NCBI GenBank assembly: GCA_018292915.2
Contig: JACVVK020000497.1
Span: forward strand, 345,001-409,000
Source: Batillaria attramentaria
Taxonomy: Eukaryota > Mollusca > Gastropoda > Batillariidae
Direction: 5' to 3'
Length of the DNA: 64,000 nucleotides
Shown here: positions 32,051-45,730 of the stretch, piece by piece
How positions within the stretch are numbered: position 1 is the first letter of the stretch
Layout: each line of letters opens with the position of its first letter
Notes under the pieces: model-generated
Database searches by the model: none
The model's input: only the letters and a program-made list of their open reading frames with translations
What the model was told of the DNA's origin: nothing
Program-made: the position numbers and the translations under genes

Positions 32051-32486
32051 ACTGCACTTCAACTCAGTTATCGACTTGAAGAAACAGACTGGGCCCGCAG
32101 GTAAAAGTCGGGGTTAGGGAGTTTAGCCCTGGGTTAGAGTCTAACCTCGAACTAAACTAGCTCTAGGGTTAAATGTTCTGTTGTTTTTTTGTTTTAAATC
32201 AGGAAGCGCTTAGCGGGTCCATTTCACCATGGTGCCTATGCCATTATAGAAGGATAGTTGTCTTTCTTTCTTCGCTTCCTTTTATATTTAATTTTGTTTT
32301 GGGGTTTGTTTTGTCCTAATCTGAGTTAGGCCCGTAGCCCTGAAATTAACCTCGAGTTCTACATACGGGCCCTCGAGGCTGAGTTTCTCTTGGTGTTTTG
32401 GAGCTGATCACCTGACGTGCTGGTGTCATACACATCGTCTGTGAAACTTAGTGTCCAATATGTACACGCAAATTTGTTTGTTTTCC

Positions 32487-32625
32487 CTACAGATTTGGAT
32501 CTAAGAGGCAAGGCCGTCTGAATATGTTACCAATCTCCCTGATCCATTTGTTTGCCACTGAAACAGATAACAAAACAGGAAAACGCTGAAAATTGAAACA
32601 GATAAACAACACCAAGGAAAGCCTG

Positions 32626-32671
<46 letters not shown>

Positions 32672-33337
32672 GTGGTACAGCGCTGGCAAAGTCATCCTCA
32701 CAAAGATTAGGTGACTCCAGGAACCTTGATGGACCGCTCGTAATACTACATTTTTTTTTTTTTTTTTTTTTTGGTTGGATATTTTTTCTTCTTTGATTTT
32801 TTCGGATTGCTTCGTGAGGTAATTGACGATGGTTATTAGGCTGCTGTTTGGGGGCTCTGCGCTGCAAAATTAATGACAACCTGAAGATTGTCAGGGAGGA
32901 GGAGGAGGAGGTAAGCGATGTCGCCAAAAGATGAACTTACCCCATTTGTCCCCGTACAACACAGGACAGCCGGCGTGCACCATCCTCACTTCCCCTTCCC
33001 CACTCCTCCGCAGGTTGTACCAGAACGCAGCCGTGCCCTGCAAAACGATGTCGAGAAATGAACAATGTCTGATCGTGTCAAGCTAGTTGTAGTGACAAAA
33101 CAGACTAGGAGGACTTGCAGTGAACTGCCTTTTCACTATCTTCATCATGCACAAATCGCCACATCATGCACAAATTGTTTTTTGTTTGTTTGTTTGGGGT
33201 TGGTTTGTTTGCTTGCTTGCTTGCTTGCAAGCTTGCAAGCTTGTTTGTTTTCTTCCTTTTTTCAGGCATTCTAATGAAGGCAACACGCTTGCCGAAATAC
33301 CAACAGGCGTTATGTTTTTTTTTGGTTTTGTTTGTTG

Positions 33338-33391
<54 letters not shown>

Positions 33392-34828
33392 GTTGTTGTT
33401 GTTGTTATGTTAAATATGATCTTTATGAAGAAATTGCACAATTATTCTTACCTTCTGTGGACGGATGCCAGCACCTAACAACGGGAAGACCGTGGCGCCA
33501 CCCAGCGGAACATCAGACAACTGCACGATAGGTCAGAGAGCAAGCTGACACATGTAACCTTAATACATATTTGTTGACGCTAAGCTGCTTTGCATGCTCT
33601 GTAGCACTTGATAAAATTGATTCCTTTAACGCCACACGTGTTTTGAAGATTCCGTCGCATTTATTGTTATGTTGTTATACTGAATAGTTTCGATACATTT
33701 TCTTACGTGGTGGGGGGAAAAAAATCCCAAACACCCACCCCACCCACTCGATACAGTTACTGGCTTTTACAGACTACTTACATAATACATCCACGTCGCA
33801 GTTCTGTCCCCTGAATGCAGTAGCAATGGTGTGTTTTCGTTGCCACTCTGTCGTGGTATTCGCTGAGAAATGATTTGTTGAAATAACAATCAGGTCGGAA
33901 CAAGTACTAGCAGAACCAGCCCTGTTCCGTGTCCGTCGATAACTCTGGGACCCTGCGACGACGACCAAGTCGGCCTAACCGAGACCGAGCCGAGCTAAGT
34001 GATACCTAAGAAGGAAAAAAACCAAATATACTCGATGACAAGGAAAGCGGACAGCTGCGAACAACTTTGAGGTCCCCGTGTGATTTCACGGTGTGCACAG
34101 AAGCGGTGAAAACTGTCGCATTCCCCAGCACAGTACATTCTCAGCCTGTTTCGAGATTATTGCCTGCATGAGTTGTCCCCCGTGCATACAAAGACCCGCA
34201 GCATGCATGTATTTTTCGTGCTCTGCCACGAAAAATCCGTGCTTGTTACGGCAAGGGAGACAACTCATGCAGGCAATAATCTCAAAACAGGATGATAATG
34301 TATTGTGCTGGTGAATGCGACAGTTTTCACCGCTTCTGTGCACACCGTGAAAGAACACGGGGACCTCAAAGTTGTTCGCAACTGTCCACTTTCCTTGTCA
34401 CCGAGTATTTTTCTTTTTTTCCTTCTTAGGTATCACTTATCTCGGCTCGGTCTCGGTTATCCCGACTTGGCCGTCGTCGCAGGGGCCTAGAGTTATCGAC
34501 GGACCCGGAACAGGGTTTAGCAGGACTACTTAATACGTGTCTCATAAAAAGACTGAATGGACATTTCTTAAAACACAAACTGACATTTGAATCTGCTGTA
34601 TAATCGGGGGGCAGTTGTTGTATACAGGAATCAAGAACAGTAAACACATTTATTGATTTATAATTGCTAAGAATCATTTCATTGGAAAACATAAAGAGGA
34701 AACTTTGAAATGTAACCCTCGCTCCACATTAAAACAATGCATGTATATATTCAGTGCTTTCCAACAATCAATTCATTCAACCTAGCATTGATAGCAAATT
34801 TATAAAGATAAACTTTTAACTCCCTCAT

Positions 34829-34903
<75 letters not shown>

Positions 34904-37085
34904 ACACACACACACACACACTGCACAGAGATAGAGAGAGGCGTTGGCATGCATTGTGGAACATAAACCGTGCGGACACAGCTATTAACTTGAAAAATAA
35001 AAATAAAATGAATAGATAAAAGATTTGTACGACAGAAGTCAATTTTTTTTCTACATCTACAAGAGCATGCATTAGTACGCATGTTTAGTAGGACTTTGTG
35101 AGGGGGACTTCGCTGAGCAGCGTAACCCATTTACATGTAAATTAGGCACGTGAGGGGTACCATTAGCTGATCACAGCGCGTTACCCGCTCGCGGCCTCTG
35201 CCGTGTGAGCCTAATTTACATGTAAATGGGTTACGCTACTCAGCGAAGTCCTCCTTACAAAGTCCTGTTAAACATACCTAGTATCAGTGTCAGTATTAGT
35301 ATCTGTGTTAGAAACTGGGCGAAAACAAAAAATAATAATAGCATGGAGCAAACTGAAAACACTGGACTCGGGTGGTGGGGAAAAAAAAACGGTGACATGC
35401 AAATACCACGAGAACACTCTACCATCCTCCCACACTTTCTCTCCCCCCCCCTCCACACACACACCTACAAAACGAATAAATGTGGGTAGCAATAACAACA
35501 GGAAAAGTTTCTGATTATGTTTAGTAAGTGCACAAAGATTGACAACAAGCAGGAACGTTTTTACCGTTGCCATACGAGATAAACACAAAACAAAGTGAGT
35601 AGTCACCACAGAATCCTCGTGCGGTCCATAAACACCCCCGAGTCCATAGTTTAGCACCTGGCGATCAAACACAAAGTGATTGTGTCTTGCATCGTGCCTA
35701 AGGCCAAACCGAAAAATATCTGTGGTTCCGGTACCCGCTCTTACCAACAGGCAGAGGGTGTGTGTTTTGGGAGTTTAACCTCCTTTTCCACCACCTAAGG
35801 GTGATATCAAAGACGGGGCAACGAGTAAAAAGGCCGGCACAAATATCTGGCCCCAGCTGGGATTCGAACTCACGACCCGAGCATTGAAAGTCCAACAGGC
35901 AGAGATTTTGGTTTGTTGAGGTTTAACACGTTACCCTCACAAGAGTGACTTGAGGCAGCCCTGATGGGCTGTTTATTGGGGGAGGAAAGTACCGTTAAAT
36001 TCCTAACGTTAGAATAACGTTAATCTAACGTTAGAAAGTTAATGTTAGCCCTCCACTTGAGGAAGTAGTACCCGGAACCACAGGTGTTGGTTTTGTTAAA
36101 CTATAGAGAACACATTGTTACAGGGCAATTCTATAGAATTTTTGTTATACATGCCTTTATTTCAGGCAGCCTATTATTCTTGAAAAACAAAGGAAGCTTT
36201 AGTCTTTTTTGTCTTTTTTTCACATAAGCTTTCAGCTCTTTGGGATCGGTCCGAATTTGATGATTTTCCGTACTTCCGGAAATATTGCAAAAAATACTTT
36301 CAACTGCTTTGGAACTGCCCTGAAGAACAAACAAAAGAATCATCATCCTTCGCAACGCATGATGATTTACATGCTATAAAAAAAAAAATTCACTAGGCAA
36401 ACTACACAATTATTCAAAACTGGAAACCATGATAATGATGATAATAAAGCAAAATATTCTTCCAAATTAGTCCTACCACTGAGTCTTCGTGAAGACCGTT
36501 CACTCCACTCATTCCGTAACTGACAACCTGGTACACAATAGAAATTATTACCTTCTGTTGCGATAGGATTTGTAATACGGTGTGAAATGAAATTATAATG
36601 TTCCCTTGGCGTTGTCGTGTTTTACGAAGAACTACGGGCAGCTGTGAATGTCACGTGCAGTACGTATTAATGAACTGCATAAAGGCACGAACTTGGCTCC
36701 CTGTTAAATTCCGTTTCCAGTACAAAATCGCCACTTTCGCATTCCGTTTCTTCGAGGGTTCTCTTCCTCCCTACCTGTCGGCCTTACTCTGTAAGTATCA
36801 ACCGTCGCGCACCCTGCGTTCCGCTAGCGAAAAACTCCTCACAATTCCGAAGCGTAACATGAAAACTGCCGGAGAGCGCTCTTTCAGCTTTTTAGCCCCG
36901 ACTGTCTGGAACTCCTTGCCAATCGAACTCCGCCTTCAGACCTCACTGCCTCTGTTTAAATCGCATCTGAAGACCTATCTCTTCCGCCAAGCCTTTGACA
37001 GCTAAACCTCTGTTAAGCCTCAGTGTCTGTGTGCATCATGAGTTCGTTGCACTGCCAAATTGTATGTAAGCGGAGGGGATGTAAA

Positions 37086-37184
<99 letters not shown>

Positions 37185-38127
37185 TTAAGCGCAGCGAGTC
37201 CTTGAAGCGGGAGAACAGCGCTCTATAAAAGCCATGTATTATTATTATTATTATATAGTAACGTTTTGTTCCATTTTCGTTTCGAACTCTCTGCCTGCAA
37301 ATCTGAGAAATGTGCCCACACTGTCTGTTTTCAAGAGCAATCTTGAAATGTTCCTTTTTTGCAAAGCCTTCCAGTAATTTTCTCAGCCGCGTGCTGGTCT
37401 TTGTTGCTTGAGCGGCGTGAGGCCACAAATAACTAACACCAGTAATTTCCTGTTTAACTGGCCAGTTTCACCAGCGTATGTCTGTTCATCGTTGTGCGTG
37501 AGTGTGAGTGAGTGATAGGCGCATTGAGTTTTATTTCAAGAAATGCGCCCTAGAAATACCATTTATTATTATTATTAAGTGTGTAAGTGTGAGTGTGATG
37601 TTTTTTGTGATCTATTAGAACGTAATACTGATTACAGTAATATTAATGTGACCATTGCAAGTGTTTCCTTTAGTCTGTAGAACAAAACGAAACGAGAACA
37701 AAGTCGCCCCTACCTAGTAAAGTGCACTATTGCCAAAGCGGTTTCGGGAAAAAAAAAAAAAGAAAAAAAAAAGCAAGAACAGGACTTAGTGATTGTGGAA
37801 ATCACATTTCCTTGCGAAACATTCTAGCAATGGAATGTATGTGGTTATTGCTTTAGCTTTGCTCTTGCAAATTTCTTGGACGTCATCGGAAGGAAGGAGG
37901 CTCGGTAGCTACAGCTGGTGATTATCTCCCGAACCACTCTCAAGCATCAAGTTATTTGACTGAACTGCACATCCACTCACAGTGTGTGTCCATCTCATTA
38001 GAAAATCACGAACAAAATATTTTGGTCTCAAAGTGTGCATGAGTGCACTTCAATGCAGCTATTTCCAATGCAGCTATTTCCATATTTTCAACACTAAACA
38101 GTTCCATAGTCTTTCAGAAAGTGAGGG

Positions 38128-38219
<92 letters not shown>

Positions 38220-38740
38220 GCGCACGCACGCACGCACGCACGCACAAGGAGATAGACTGCACTACTAGGGCGAAGTCTTCGCTTAATATACCTGGTAGGG
38301 CTCAGCGTGAGTGTCCTCATCAAGCATGCGCGTGCTCAGTCCAGTGATGAGCTCAACCCGCTGGGACACTCGCTTCATGGTGGGAGTCAAATCGAACAGC
38401 CACGCACTGCACACGAATATGAAACAGATATCAATGAGAGTAACTCTAATATCGCAAATCAAAATTTAATCAAAATGGACGACCTTTTCCCGTTGCACTG
38501 CCACTTCAAATGTTTCGACAACGATTACTCTCACTCATAGCCGTTATTTTAAAACATGAACATTAGCACGTATTTAAATTATAGTAACGTAATGTGCAAG
38601 TCGGCTACTGATTGGTAACGGCCCCTTTCAATCGTTCTAACCGACAACTGAAAATTCATAGCGTATTTCCGGTGCTATGGCGTTTTGAATTTGGAAAAAC
38701 GCGGTGCTCTGACGTGGGGAACCCGCTGATTCACTGTGCA

Positions 38741-38773
<33 letters not shown>

Positions 38774-39287
38774 GGCCATTTGTATAGCGCTACGAAAAGA
38801 ACTTCCATGCAGTAAGCATGCTCACGGCGCCTTTGGGGTCGGGGGAAAAAAGAGAGAGAGAAAAGGTGTGTCTTGAGGTTCCGCTTGAAGGTCATGACTG
38901 ACAATGATTTGGAGCGGCGTAACACCGGAAAAACGCCCGTCCATTATGTTTCACCTCTGTGTAGTAGGGACAAAACTTTTCCGTTCACAAATGGGTTGGA
39001 GTTCTACCGCTTGGTTTACGTCAAGAAGTGACGTAATTGTAAAAGGCCATGAACTTACTTTTGGCTTACTCGGATCAGCTGCTGCTCATGTGCCACTTGT
39101 GCCACGGCCAGCGTGGACGGCGAGAGCTGCACATACAACATATCAAATATATATAATTACGTCAGTCATGTGGGGGCAAGGGGGTGGGGTGGGGTGGGGC
39201 ACGCCATCTGCAAGGGAGTTTATCAGGCATAATTATTTTGTTTTTTCGGCCGCCTCTCGGCCAGTTTCCGCCGGTTTGTTGTTGTTG

Positions 39288-39319
<32 letters not shown>

Positions 39320-42300
39320 GGTGGTGGTGTTTGTATGCATTTGTTTGTTTGTTTTGGGGTTTTTTTTACGTCCTTGACGTCATTTTATCGAAAAAGGGAT
39401 GATTTCACGACTGATGAAAGAGACTGACGTGATATGGTTCTTTTTCCTCAAATGCCGTCAATGGACTTACTGCTTTCTTTCCACGTTTCAGTCATATCGA
39501 AGTACACATGCTTCCCTCTGTATACTGTCTGCCAAGAAAAGTTTGCCAGACCATGCCATGTGATGTGCTCATCATGCCGCGGAACGCGATTGGTTGAATT
39601 CTGGGGGCTCGTCCCCTTTGATTGACAGGAATGGAGTCGTCTATCACCCGGTGTTTCTAAACTTTCAAATTTCACTCAAGTGATAAATACTGCAACTCTA
39701 CCTTTCCGAAAGACAATTGCTTCATTTCTCGAATTTCGTCATCACTGATGACGTCATGGAAGACTGTAATAAGTGGATCAGAGTTCACAACCTCGGCCTT
39801 GAACTTGAGGTAAGGAATGAACGTGGAATGTTGATAACACTCACGCCCGGACCCGTAGACTATGGAGGCCTGAAAAGGAAACATAGACTTAGGCAAATGT
39901 CTGTGCAAATATCAGAAGGAAAAAAAAAGTAAGAATATTAACAGTTTAAAACACTCCTGAGAAAGTCTGCAAAAATACAGCTATGGCACACCTAGAAAGA
40001 AATCAGATGGGTTGCCACGGTGAATCAGTGGGTGTGGCTACGGGCCTATGGGCTACATGATGATAATGTTACGAACCTGCATGGTTTTTCTACACATCTG
40101 GTGATACAATGTTCGTACAGCCTGTCTCCTGGCTTCATACGATTTGCTGGCAAGAGAGGCTGCGACAGTCAAGAAAAAAACAGAATGATTATAAAGTTCA
40201 TTGTCATAGTATTACGATACTGTGTCATCATGTTTTAGAAACTTTTCTTCTTCTTCTTCTTCTTCTTTGATAGTTAACACACTTCGTACCGTGCACTACT
40301 ATCCCACTTTTTTTTTTTTTTTTTTTAACTCTTTTTGTTGTTTTTGGCCCTGTGTGCAAAAACCAGTTCATCAACGGTTCCTTAACGCTTCATACTGAAG
40401 CAAATGTGAGTATAATCAAAGTGCAACACTCCCACTAAACCAAATTTAAATCCATGCAGACATAAATTAAATATGATTTTTTTTAATGATGCGACTGGTG
40501 CACAACCCCAAACTCACTAGGCAGGAATCGAGTTCAGCACACGAATGTAATTTGATTTGAGGTGTAATAATTATTCTTTTTGCGATATTGAAATTTATTC
40601 ATGATTTTCAGTGTAAATATTATTTTTGACTTAGGTGTAATGCGTTCGCTAAAAATAGTAACTCGAAATCAATGAGATAATACGATATTGTCAATTGACA
40701 ATGTATGAGGTTTCGCACCAAGCGTCTGCACGATTACAAATGTATTTTCGTCTTTTTGAATGGATCTTATGAATAACTGTAGTAAATCCAGGGTAATTCG
40801 TGATTGCTATATGGACTAAGGATATGTAGTTTCTGTTTGTTCCTATCCAGCTATCCCCCTCCGCCCATCCCCACCCCCTGAAAACAAACAAACAAACAAA
40901 CAAAAACAACAACCATAAAACAAAACAAAACCCTTAAGAGCACACCACAATGTTTCATCCTGACTTTTTTTTCAGCCCACAGAATTTGAAAATAAATGCA
41001 AAGCTACATTCCGAAACTTAAATTACTGGTATGACCCTTCGCACCACGTGATTGTAATGTGTTCATGTCCAGTGTGTGAGAGAATGCGTGTGATTCACGA
41101 CAGTGCGCGTGTTGGGTTCAGATCGCGGCGCTTTGATCTACGTAAGGAGATTGGGTAAAGCGCCTACACAATACTCTATTATTATTATTACAGACACATA
41201 CGATTAAGTCAAACACGCTTAAGTCGAACTTCGGATAAGTCGAAGAAATTTTTTTCCCCGGCTACACTCGTTCTTTGTATGACTAAATTTTCCACGAATA
41301 AGTCGAACAAGTACCTCAAAACAGAGAACGTCAAATTTCAGTCATGTCAAACAAAATTGGCCCTGGTTGCTTCGTATAAGTCAAAGTAGCCAGTCACTAG
41401 GGTTTTTTTTTTTTTGTTTGGTTTCATCTTATGGGTCGCCGCCAAACACGACTTGCACGGAGATTTGACATTTTTGGTGCGGTTACAGGTATGACACGGT
41501 TACAGGTATGACACGGTTACAGGCGTACTTCACCAACGGCAGGATTTTCCCGAGAAACTGAGGTGTAAATTTATCACACTATATCTCGCAAAAACTATCC
41601 CTCTCGCACACTTTCCTCTGGCAATGTTGGCTGTTTACCTTCCAGTTTTACAGATGTACTATGTCTGTCTTCATCAGACAGGACACGGGAGGGAGAGGAG
41701 GTGGAGACAGATCTTTCTTTTAACGGTCGCTGAACACGCAGACTTAACCGGACACTTCTCAACATCAGACAGACCTCTCGGGCATGTCTGCTCGTCCTGC
41801 ATGCCACATTTACAATCTCAATAACCGTTAATTTATTTACTGCAGCATTTTAGAAAGAGCGTAGAACAACGGACACCCTTCCCCTTGTCTTCCAGTTTCA
41901 GATTTTTTTTAAAATTTGTGTTACCATTATTATTATCACTTAATTTGTTTAAAGTACCGCGCGAACAGTTGCCAGCTGACACGCAGTCAATAGGTGCCTA
42001 TCTTTTGTTGTCTTCCGTTACAGTTGCCAGCTGACACGCAGTCAATAGGTGCCTATCTTTTGTTGTCTTCCGTTACAGTTGCCAGCTGACACGCAGTCAA
42101 TAGGTGCCTATCTTTTGTTGTCTTCCGTTACAGTTGCCAGCTGACACGCAGTCAATAGGTGCCTATCTTTTGTTGTCTTCCGTTACAGTTGCCAGCTGAC
42201 ACGCAGTCAATAGGTGCCTATCTTTTGTTGTCTTCCGTTACAGTTGCCAGCTGACACGCAGTCAATAGGTGCCTATCTTTTGTTGTCTTCCGTTACAGTT

Positions 42301-45079
42301 GCCAGCTGACACGCAGTCAATAGGTGCCTATCTTTTGTTGTCTTCCGTTACAGTTGCCAGCTGACACGCAGTCAATAGGTGCCTATCTTTTGTTGTCTTC
42401 CGTTACAGTTGCCAGCTGACACGCAGTCAATAGGTGCCTATCTTTTGTTGTCTTCCGTTACAGTTGCCAGCTGACACGCAGTCAATAGGTGCCTATCTTT
42501 TGTTGTCTTCCGTTACAGTTGCCAGCTGACACGCAGTCAATAGGTGCCTATCTTTTGTTGTCTTCCGTTACAGTTGCCAGCTGACACGCAGTCAATAGGT
42601 GCCTATCTTTTGTTGTCTTCCGTTACAGTTGCCAGCTGACACGCAGTCAATAGGTGCCTATCTTTTGTTGTCTTCCGTTACAGTTGCCAGCTGACACGCA
42701 GTCAATAGGTGCCTATCTCCGCGCGAACAGTTGCCAGCTGACACGCAGTCAATAGGTGCCTATCTCCGCGCGAACAGTTGCCAGCTGACACGCAGTCAAT
42801 AGGTGCCTATCTCCGCGCGAACAGTTGCCAGCTGACACGCAGTCAATAGGTGCCTATCTCCGCGCGAACAGTTGCCAGCTGACACGCAGTCAATAGGTGC
42901 CTATCTCCGCGCGAACAGTTGCCAGCTGACACGCAGTCAATAGGTGCCTATCTCCGCGCGAACAGTTGCCAGCTGACACGCAGTCAATAGGTGCCTATCT
43001 CCGCGCGAACAGTTGCCAGCTGACACGCAGTCAATAGGTGCCTATCTCCGCGCGAACAGTTGCCAGCTGACACGCAGTCAATAGGTGCCTATCTTTTGTT
43101 GTCTTCCGTTAAACTCAATATACAAAAGATGCTCTCCGCACCACAACTACGACAGGATGACTACACTGACAGTTGACAGTTCAGCCCGAGAAATCACGTG
43201 ATCTCTGGTGTGCAGCACGGGTTAGAGACAGCAAACAGGCTCCCTCAGGTCTGAGGTGGAGTATTCGGGGTGGGTGGGTGTTTGGGGGTTTAACGTCCTT
43301 TTCCACCACATAGGGTGATATCAAAGACGGGGCAACGATGAAAAAGCCAGCACAAATATTTGGCCCCAGCCGGGATCGAACTCACGACCCGAACATTAGA
43401 AGTCCAACGCTCTACCATTCGACCACCCCGCTACCGTGGAGTATTCGGGGTGAAGCTTGAGCTGTACAGGGATATATACATATATCGTGATTATGTAGGA
43501 GTAAGTACACGTGCACAAGCAAAAAGGTCTCGGTACAAGTGTACGCGCGGCCGGTAACGCCGGGAAAACAGTGAACTCTCGTCAGTGTTCACCAGCAGCG
43601 AGAGTTGGCGCTGGGTCAAAGTGACATGAAGGCGTGTCAGTCAAATCGCCCACACATACGTTTGCTGCTGTTGATTTTCAGCTGACTGCTACGTACACAC
43701 GTAGGTGAGCGTGTTACAAACACCCGACTCTGTCACAGTTCTTCTCCTACACGAGAAAATGCCAGCATGAGGAAATGTCAGGGTTTTCAGAATATCGGAG
43801 TAGGCATTTTGTGTTTTCTCCCTTTCCCGCAGATTGGCCGGTGAGTGTATTTTCCGCTTCGACATGGCACCTGATGTTGACTCACGGACGTTTGCGGTTT
43901 AGGTTTCTTTGTGTGCCAGTCCATTGGCAAACGATTTACTTTTGCTGTCTGCTGTCCCTGGTAACTGTGACTTTATTTTCAGACTAGGAGGGTCAATGGG
44001 GTTTGGGGGGGGGGACGGTCGAGCTATGTGTCAGTCAAAGGGGAATGAGGAGACAGGGAAGAGTACGAGACGCGAAAGAATAGATCCGATCAGATTAAAA
44101 CGTACATTGACGTGAACAATGTTTTTCAACTATTTTAAAACAAAACTTGTTTTATTTGATTTTTGTAAGACAGCTGGTCTCTGGAGGAATGAATGTATTT
44201 GAAATCGGCATGCCACAATTACAGCGCAAAATCTGTCATACGTAATTTATGAAACGAAACAGTGAAATTGCTATGATGCCGATTTACGGCATCCGATCGC
44301 ATGCAGGAGCTTTTGCACTGCCAGGTCGTCAGTACATTCTTCGTCGGAAGGTAACCAGCGGTAAGTCGCAGTGTGCAGGGGGGCTGAGAGTCACACAACC
44401 AGTTGATGCCAATACTGGCGACTGTCAGTTTGAGGGCTCTGGGAGGAGCCTCCGTGTGTATCCTGCTCGCACGCCCTGTACCCACTCGGCTGATTATATC
44501 CTGGACTACGGTCCACGATGCTGCGTTCACTGGACGGGGTTGGAGGCTTTCACGAGGTCAATGGCTCTTGTGTGTGATCACATTGAACTTAGAAACGTTC
44601 AAACCATTCTTTCTAGTACACCTAATTCATTCCTCTCGAGTCGGTTACAGCTTAGAGCGATCGGTCTGTGCCAGTAACTCACAGGATGGGGGAGGGGGGG
44701 AGAGGGGTTAAAGAGCAGGGTTGGAGGGTCGTGTGATGTGTTCATCTGTTCAAAAGGAAATGAGGGTACGAGACACGAAAGAAGAGATCCGATCAGATTA
44801 AAACGTATATTGATGTGAACAACGACGTCACGGATAAGTCAAACTTCGGATAAGTAGAACAAAAATCCATCCCCCCCCCCCCCCTGCAAATTCGACTTAA
44901 GCGTGTTTGACTTCATTATTAGTATTATTAATGTGAAAAATTCTGGCATCTCGGGTACTTACTAAGTGTTGGCATCACATAACTGTTGTTTCTATCATCG
45001 CACTCTGTCATCCCGTCTATGGCAAGCTGGTAAAGAAAACAAAAATCAACACATGAACAAACTGACACACAGACATCAA

Positions 45080-45117
<38 letters not shown>

Positions 45118-45664
45118 ATTTCGCAGTCTGAACGAACTTTCTGTGACTTGGGATCCTTGTCGCACAATGTCGTCTGTTATGATGTATGACGTATTTCTGC
45201 ATGGCTTTGTAATACCCCCTTCCCCATTACCCCTTTGCAAAGGGCATAACGCCTACGCAATAAATGATCTGAATCTGAATCTCTCTCTAATTTGTTCAGT
45301 TTTCATGTCTAGCTAGACGGGTCCACAGATACCAGACAAGTGCTCTCCTGCTCTAGCTGTCTACGCCATTCAAATGTCTACGTGGAACGATGACATCACC
45401 TCACTTCACTATATGCGTATGCTCTTGTATCGTCCGTGTATTAAAAATGAAGGGGGAAAAAAAAAACTCCCCCAAAAAACAACGACGACAACAAGAAGCT
45501 ATTCACTTTGAGAGAAAATAAATAGTTGCAGATGATGATGATCAGTCTCGATTATTTCCAAGAAGAAAAAAACAACCGAGAAACAGAAAACACCACCACC
45601 AACCAACATCCTATCCACCCCCCCCCCCCCCCCGCCCTCCGACCCCCCGCCAGGGGTGTTCTCC

Positions 45665-45730
<66 letters not shown>

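Larger units (their letters stand above)
41206..44913. mobile_element. Candidate 3.7-kb TIR element in P4HA intron 4
   Basis: A 23-bp sequence starting AAGTCAAACACGCTTAAG (41206-41228) recurs as an exact reverse complement at 44891-44913. Related GGATAAGTCGAA motifs occur inside both ends. The TIR style resembles pogo/Tigger-type ends, but no transposase ORF is visible, and a minisatellite and a SINE occupy the interior. The two ends could instead be independent small elements. Confidence 0.5.

Noticed and set aside
34086..34358. Overlapping ORFs on both strands with near-identical peptides (SGENCRI...)
   Set aside because: They arise because the region is a palindrome; both strands read alike.
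36190..36345. Extra P4HA exon between 9a and 9b (GSSKAVESIFCNISGSTENH frame)
   Set aside because: Matches no part of the P4HA family; the other exons join without it.
38043..38323. His-Thr and Cys-Val repeat ORFs here and at other (CA)n tracts
   Set aside because: Translations of CA/GT microsatellites.
44249..44677. 142-aa plus-strand ORF
   Set aside because: No recognised domain; lies inside repeated DNA in an intron of a gene on the other strand.
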